From: Palaemon carinicauda
Taxonomy: Eukaryota > Arthropoda > Malacostraca > Decapoda > Palaemonidae
Reading direction: 5' to 3'
Assembly: GCF_036898095.1 (NCBI RefSeq)
Contig: NC_090726.1
Coordinates: forward strand, 42,406,614 to 42,470,613
Length of the DNA stretch: 64,000 nt
Shown here piece after piece: positions 57,801 through 64,000 of the stretch; the stretch's first letter is position 1; each line of letters opens with the position of its first letter. Position numbers and translations under genes: made by a program. Below the pieces are notes generated by a model, which searched no databases, was not told where the DNA came from, and worked only from the letters and a program-made list of their open reading frames with translations.

Positions 57801-60800
57801 CAATAGCTGCCGATGACTCAGATCAGCGCCCTAGCCACCTCTCCACCCAAGCTAAGACCAGGGAGGGCCAGAGAATGGCTGCTGATGACTCAGATCAGTG
57901 CCCTAGCCACCTCTCCACCCAAGCTAAGACCTGCAATGGCCAGGCAATAGCTGCCGATGACTCAGATCAGCGCCCTAGCCACCTCTCCACCCAAGCTAAG
58001 ACCAGGGAGGGCCAGAGAATGGCTGCTGATGACTCAGATCAGTGCCCTAGCCACCTCTCCACCCAAGCTAAGACCTGCAATGGCCAGGCAATAGCTGCCG
58101 ATGACTCAGATCAGCGCCCTAGCCACCTCTCCACCCAAGCTAAGACCAGGGAGGGCCAGAGAATGGCTGCTGATGACTCAGATCAGTGCCCTAGCCACCT
58201 CTCCACCCAAGCTAAGACCTGCAATGGCCAGGCAATAGCTGCCGATGACTCAGATCAGCGCCCTAGCCACCTCTCCACCCAAGCTAAGACCAGGGAGGGC
58301 CAGAGAATGGCTGCTGATGACTCAGATCAGTGCCCTAGCCACCTCTCCACCCAAGCTAAGACCTGCAATGGCCAGGCAATAGCTGCCGATGACTCAGATC
58401 AGCGCCCTAGCCACCTCTCCACCCAAGCTAAGACCAGGGAGGGCCAGAGAATGGCTGCTGATGACTCAGATCAGTGCCCTAGCCACCTCTCCACCCAAGC
58501 TAAGACCAGGGAGGGCCAGAGAATGGCTGCTGATGACTCAGATCAGTGCCCTAGCCACCTCTCCACCCAAGCTAAGACCCGCAATGGTCAGGCAATAGCT
58601 GCCGATGACTCAGATCAGCGCCCTAGCCACCTCTCCACCCAAGCTAAGACCAGGGAGGGCCAGAGAATGGCTGCTGATGACTCAGATCAGCGCCCTAGCC
58701 ACCTCTCCACCCAAGCTAAGACCAGGGAGGGCCAGAGAATGGCTGCTGATGACTCAGATCAGCGCCCTAGCCACCTCTCCACCCAAGCTAAGACCAGGGA
58801 GGGCCAGAGAATGGCTGCTGATGACTCAGATCAGTGCCCTAGCCACCTCTCCACCCAAGCTAAGACCTGCAATGGCAAGGCAATAGCTGCCGATGACTCA
58901 GATCAGCGCCCTAGCCACCTCTCCACCCAAGCTAAGACCAGGGAGGGCCAGAGAATGGCTGCTGATGACTCAGATCAGTGCCCTAGCCACCTCTCCACCC
59001 AAGCTAAGACCAGGGAGGGCCAGAGAATGGCTGCTGATGACTCAGATCAGTGCCCTAGCCACCTCTCCACCCAAGCTAAGACCTGCAATGGCCAGGCAAT
59101 AGCTGCCGATGACTCAGATCAGCGCCCTAGCCACCTCTCCACCCAAGCTAAGACCAGGGAGGGCCAGAGAATGGCTGCTGATGACTCAGATCAGTGCCCT
59201 AGCCACCTCTCCACCCAAGCTAAGACCAGGGAGGGCCAGAGAATGGCTGCTGATGACTCAGATCAGTGCCCTAGCCACCTCTCCACCCAAGCTAAGACCA
59301 GGGAGGGCCAGAGAATGGCTGCTGATGACTCAGATCAGTGCCCTAGCCACCTCTCCACCCAAGCTAAGACCTGCAATGGCCAGGCAATAGCTGCCGATGA
59401 CTCAGATCAGCGCCCTAGCCACCTCTCCACCCAAGCTAAGACCAGGGAGGGCCAGAGAATGGCTGCTGATGACTCAGATCAGTGCCCTAGCCACCTCTCC
59501 ACCCAAGCTAAGACCTGCAATGGCCAGGCAATAGCTGCCGATGACTCAGATCAGCGCCCTAGCCACCTCTCCACCCAAGCTAAGACCAGGGAGGGCCAGA
59601 GAATGGCTGCTGATGACTCAGATCAGTGCCCTAGCCACCTCTCCACCCAAGCTAAGACCAGGGAGGGCCAGAGAATGGCTGCTGATGACTCAGATCAGTG
59701 CCCTAGCCACCTCTCCACCCAAGCTAAGACCCGCAATGGTCAGGCAATAGCTGCCGATGACTCAGATCAGCGCCCTAGCCACCTCTCCACCCAAGCTAAG
59801 ACCAGGGAGGGCCAGAGAATGGCTGCTGATGACTCAGATCAGCGCCCTAGCCACCTCTCCACCCAAGCTAAGACCAGGGAGGGCCAGAGAATGGCTGCTG
59901 ATGACTCAGATCAGTGCCCTAGCCACCTCTCCACCCAAGCTAAGACCAGGGAGGGCCAGAGAATGGCTGCTGATGACTCAGATCAGTGCCCTAGCCACCT
60001 CTCCACCCAAGCTAAGACCCGCAATGGTCAGGCAATAGCTGCCGATGACTCAGATCAGCGCCCTAGCCACCTCTCCACCCAAGCTAAGACCAGGGAGGGC
60101 CAGAGAATGGCTGCTGATGACTCAGATCAGTGCCCTAGCCACCTCTCCACCCAAGCTAAGACCAGGGAGGGCCAGAGAATGGCTGCTGATGACTCAGATC
60201 AGTGCCCTAGCCACCTCTCCACCCAAGCTAAGACCAGGGAGGGCTAGAGAATGGCTGCTGATGACTCAGATCAGTGCCCTAGCCACCTCTCCACCCAAGC
60301 TAAGACCCGCAATGGTCAGGCAATAGCTGCCGATGACTCAGATCAGCGCCCTAGCCACCTCTCCACCCAAGCTAAGACCAGGGAGGGCCAGAGAATGGCT
60401 GCTGATGACTCAGATCAGCGCCCTAGCCACCTCTCCACCCAAGCTAAGACCAGGGAGGGCCAGAGAATGGCTGCTGATGACTCAGATCAGTGCCCTAGCC
60501 ACCTCTCCACCCAAGCTAAGACCAGGGAGGGCCAGAGAATGGCTGCTGATGACTCAGATCAGTGCCCTAGCCACCTCTCCACCCAAGCTAAGACCAGGGA
60601 GGGCCAGAGAATGGCTGCTGATGACTCAGATCAGTGCCCTAGCCACCTCTCCACCCAAGCTAAGACCCGCAATGGTCAGGCAATAGCTGCCGATGACTCA
60701 GATCAGCGCCTTAGCCACCTCTCCACCCAAGCTAAGACCAGGGAGGGCCAGAGAATGGCTGCTGATGACTCAGATCAGTGCCCTAGCCACCTCTCCACCC

Positions 60801-62980
60801 AAGCTAAGACCAGGGAGGGCCAAAGAATGGCTGCTGATGACTCAGATCAGTGCCCTAGCCACCTCTCCACCCAAGCTAAGACCAGGGAGGGCCAGAGAAT
60901 GGCTGCTGATGACTCAGATCAGTGCCCTAGCCACCTCTCCACCCAAGCTAAGACCAGGGAGGGCCAGAGAATGGCTGCTGATGACTCAGATCAGTGCCCT
61001 AGCCACCTCTCCACCCAAGCTAAGACCCGCAATGGTCAGGCAATAGCTGCCGATGACTCAGATCAGCGCCCTAGCCACCTCTCCACCCAAGCTAAGACCA
61101 GGGAGGGCCAGAGAATGGCTGCTGATGACTCAGATCAGTGCCCTAGCCACCTCTCCACCCAAGCTAAGACCAGGGAGGGCCAGAGAATGGCTGCTGATGA
61201 CTCAAATCAGTGCCCTAGCCACCTCTCCACCCAAGCTAAGACCAGGGAGGGCCAGAGAATGGCTGCTGATGACTCAGATCAGTGCCCTAGCCACCTCTCC
61301 ACCCAAGCTAAGACCCGCAATGGTCAGGCAATAGCTGCCGATGACTCAGATCAGCGCCCTAGCCACCTCTCCACCCAAGCTAAGACCAGGGAGGGCCAGA
61401 GAATGGCTGCTGATGACTCAGATCAGTGCCCTAGCCACCTCTCCACCCAAGCTAAGACCAGGGAGGGCCAGAGAATGGCTGCTGATGACTCAGATCAGTG
61501 CCCTAGCCACCTCTCCACCCAAGCTAAGACCAGGGAGGGCCAGAGAATGGCTGCTGATGACTCAGATCAGTGCCCTAGCCACCTCTCCACCCAAGCTAAG
61601 ACCCGCAATGGTCAGGCAATAGCTGCCGATGACTCAGATCAGCGCCCTAGCCACCTCTCCACCCAAGCTAAGACCAGGGAGGGCCAGAGAATGGCTGCTG
61701 ATGACTCAGATCAGTGCCCTAGCCACCTCTCCACCCAAGCTAAGACCCGCAATGGTCAGGCAATAGCTGCCGATGACTCAGATCAGCGCCCTAGCCACCT
61801 CTCCACCCAAGCTAAGACCAGGGAGGGCCAGAGAATGGCTGCTGATGACTCAGATCAGTGCCCTAGCCACCTCTCCACCCAAGCTAAGACCAGGGAGGGC
61901 CAGAGAATGGCTGCTGATGACTCAGATCAGTGCCCTAGCCACCTCTCCACCCAAGCTAAGACCAGGGAGGGCCAGAGAATGGCTGCTGATGACTCAGATC
62001 AGTGCCCTAGCCACCTCTCCACCCAAGCTAAGACCCGCAATGGTCAGGCAATAGCTGCCGATGACTCAGATCAGCGCCCTAGCCACCTCTCCACCCAAGC
62101 TAAGACCAGGGAGGGCCAGAGAATGGCTGCTGATGACTCAGATCAGTGCCCTAGCCACCTCTCCACCCAAGCTAAGACCAGGGAGGGCCAGAGAATGGCT
62201 GCTGATGACTCAGATCAGTGCCCTAGCCACCTCTCCACCCAAGCTAAGACCAGGGAGGGCCAGAGAATGGCTGCTGATGACTCAGATCAGTGCCCTAGCC
62301 ACCTCTCCACCCAAGCTAAGACCCGCAATGGTCAGGCAATAGCTGCCGATGACTCAGATCAGCGCCCTAGCCACCTCTCCACCCAAGCTAAGACCAGGGA
62401 GGGCCAGAGAATGGCTGCTGATGACTCAGATCAGTGCCCTAGCCACCTCTCCACCCAAGCTAAGACCAGGGAGGGCCAGAGAATGGCTGCTGATGACTCA
62501 GATCAGTGCCCTAGCCACCTCTCCACCCAAGCTAAGACCCGCAATGGTCAGGCAATAGCTGCCGATGACTCAGATCAGCGCCCTAGCCACCTCTCCACCC
62601 AAGCTAAGACCAGGGAGGGCCAGAGAATGGCTGCTGATGACTCAGATCAGTGCCCTAGCCACCTCTCCACCCAAGCTAAGACCAGGGAGGGCCAGAGAAT
62701 GGCTGCTGATGACTCAGATCAGTGCCCTAGCCACCTCTCCACCCAAGCTAAGACCAGGGAGGGCCAGGCAATACGTTGCTGCTGACTCAGCAAGTAGACC
62801 TAAAGTCTCCCCCAAACCCTCCCCTCTTCCTTAGCTCACAAGGATGGTGAGGTTACAGACACTACAAGAAACTATAGAAATTAAACAGGACTTGAACCCC
62901 AGTCTGGAAGAACGCCAGGCAGGGACGTTTCAAAGAGACTGCTACCCACTGCAGTATTAGTAATTATCAGGTACATGATT
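54880..62980 (-). mobile_element. tRNA-derived SINE hosting the satellite
   Basis: Read on the minus strand, the tRNA-like head lies at the right: B box GGTTCAAGTCC (complement at 62888-62898). Then come 'catccttgtgagctaagg' and 'tgctgagtcagcagc', then the expanded body, and at the left 'gatcatatgtatatatgttc' and 'tctagggcaatgtc' (54930-54905), matching the tail of the SINE at 12985-13025. The flanking SINE parts occur once each, so the array grew inside one insertion. Confidence 0.75.
54947..62770. repeat. 72-bp satellite array, ~107 units, three variants
   Basis: The period is exactly 72 bp. Variants differ at the start of the unit: A (acctgcaatggccaggcaat), B (accagggagggccagagaat) and C (acccgcaatggtcaggcaat). 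About 27 A units are uninterrupted at 55256-57200, A-B dimers (144 bp) follow to about 58430, then mixed A/C-B-B(-B)(-B) arrays. Nearly every unit contains TGACTCA. It is open in one plus-strand frame for 1726 and 844 codons (55067-60247, 60251-62785), separated by a single TAG at 60245-60247. A-to-B differences are almost all amino-acid-changing, which argues against coding. Confidence 0.97.
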
Positions 62981-63067
62981 CACCACCCACTTCATCAGAG
63001 GTACGGTCATTTATATTTGAAGCTTCAATAGAATTTCAGCCTTTGAAAGCAAGTTGAGGAAACGGGT

Positions 63068-63335
63068 ATTATTGTTGTTGTTGTTGTTGTTGTTAGCTAA
63101 ACTACAACCATGGTTGGAAAAGCAGAGCCATAAGCCCAAGGGCTCAAACAGGGAAAAATAGCCCAGGGAGGAAAGAAAAGAAGGAAATAAACTACAAGAG
63201 AAGTAATGAAAAATTAAAAGGAAATATTTTAAGAACAGTAACAATATTAGAATAGACCTTTCCTATATAAAAAAAAGAGAAGATAGATAAGATAGAATAG
63301 TGTGCCCGAGTGTACCCTCAAGCAAGAGAACTCTA
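63068..63335 (-). mobile_element. LINE 3' end with (GTT)n tail
   Basis: Complement of the LINE tail and 3'UTR. The trinucleotide at the tail is GTT (63070-63096) instead of ATT. Then 'agctaaactacaaccatggt', 'aaaaatagcccagggaggaa', and 3'UTR to 'cctcaagcaagagaactcta'. Confidence 0.85.
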
Positions 63336-63479
63336 GTTATCTGATAATTTTTGATCTCACTGAAAAACTTTGATAACTGGAAGTTATGACATCGTATTTC
63401 GTGTTAAAGGATTGTAGGAGCACAGGTTAGGATTTGATTTGCTTTGGGGCAAGGATTGGTACAAATGAATTAATAATGG

Positions 63480-64000
63480 AGGGTTTTTTCAATTATTATT
63501 TACCCCCGCCAACGAAATTGGAAGGAGGTTATGTTTTACCTCCTGTTTGTCTGTTTGCTTGTGTATGTGTGTGTTTGTTTGTGAATAGCTTCCAGGCCAC
63601 AATTTTGATGGAAGAGTAATGAAACTTGCAGGGATTAACTGTTATGTAAAAAGGTGGAAATGATTAAATTTTGGAAGGTCAAGTTCATAGGTCAAGGTCA
63701 TGGTCAAGCAAAAAGTCCAATTCACGTAATCAGCCATAAGTTTGGACATCGTTGTCACAGAGACTTCAAACTTGATTCATATTTGAGTGTATGAAAATCC
63801 ACGCCAATTAATACATGTTAAGGTCAAAGGTCAAGGTATTGGTCAAGCAAAATGTCCAATTCACGTAATCAGCCATAAGTTTGGACATCGTTGTCACAGA
63901 GACTTCAAACTTGATTCATATTTGAGTGTATGAAAATCCACGCCAATTAATACATGTTAAGGTCAAAGGTCAAGGTATTGGTCAAGCAAAATGTCCAATT
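63480..64000 (+). repeat. Dispersed repeat ending in 139-bp tandem units
   Basis: The first 300 bp match 33500-33790 in opposite orientation. From about 63661 a 139-bp unit repeats ('ttcacgtaatcagccataag' at 63721 and 63860) and runs off the window. Each unit carries AGGTCAAAGGTCA (63821-63833, 63960-63972). Confidence 0.85.

Noticed and set aside
54947..62770. CRISPR-like array
   Set aside because: Units are contiguous 72-mers with no unique spacers, in a eukaryotic SINE context with no cas genes.
55067..62785. A giant 1726-residue repeat protein gene
   Set aside because: The frame is open only because the 72-bp unit lacks a stop. Variant differences are mostly replacements, and the array lies inside a SINE.

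Overview
The window is eukaryotic, repeat-dominated DNA. The likely source is an arthropod, most probably a decapod crustacean. The pointers are several DIRS-type tyrosine-recombinase retrotransposons, LINE 3' ends carrying (AAT)n tails, very long (TA)n arrays, a tRNA-derived SINE family, and an arthropod-style Cys-loop receptor gene with canonical GT-AG introns. The species cannot be fixed from the sequence, and there are no bacterial operons or CRISPR arrays.

Layout. 1-7.6 kb: a LINE ORF2 copy (785-3626) lies inside G+C-rich, gag-like DNA that contains a 135-bp higher-order minisatellite (4546-6340). 7.6-14.1 kb: dispersed repeats, three (TA)n arrays, a piggyBac-like MITE, two LINE reverse-transcriptase fragments, and a SINE with a LINE tail inserted in it. 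14.1-29.85 kb: two DIRS-like elements on the minus strand joined end to end (E1 14135-20811, E2 20812-29848). E2 carries a nested, apparently intact Tigger-type transposon (21198-23702). The same LINE 3'UTR sequence flanks the pair on both sides, so the composite occupies one insertion site. 29.85-38.0 kb: LINE tails, a THAP-bearing DNA-transposon remnant, an hAT-type MITE with an 8-bp target duplication, and sequence in which I recognise nothing.

38.2-50.56 kb: the only host gene I can support. It is a spliced, minus-strand nicotinic-acetylcholine-receptor-like Cys-loop subunit reconstructed from eight exons whose phases all agree. They give 416 residues ending in a stop, covering the ligand-binding domain and four transmembrane segments. 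Two further candidate exons lie at 54.26-54.71 kb. A third DIRS-like element (E3, 41273-47876) fills almost the whole intron between the Cys-loop exon and the loop-C exon. The pore and loop C depart from a canonical nAChR.

50.8-64.0 kb: simple and degenerate tandem repeats, then a 7.8-kb satellite of about 107 72-bp units. The satellite sits inside a single tRNA-derived SINE copy and is a tandem expansion of that SINE's internal segment. It reads open for 1726 and 844 codons only because 72 is a multiple of three. The window ends in a 139-bp repeat whose units each carry a perfect DR1 nuclear-receptor half-site pair.

Most coding potential is transposon-derived and decayed: DIRS gag, RT-RNase H and tyrosine recombinase, and LINE endonuclease-RT. 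The Tigger transposase is the exception. I had no database access, so family names rest on motifs and architecture read by eye.
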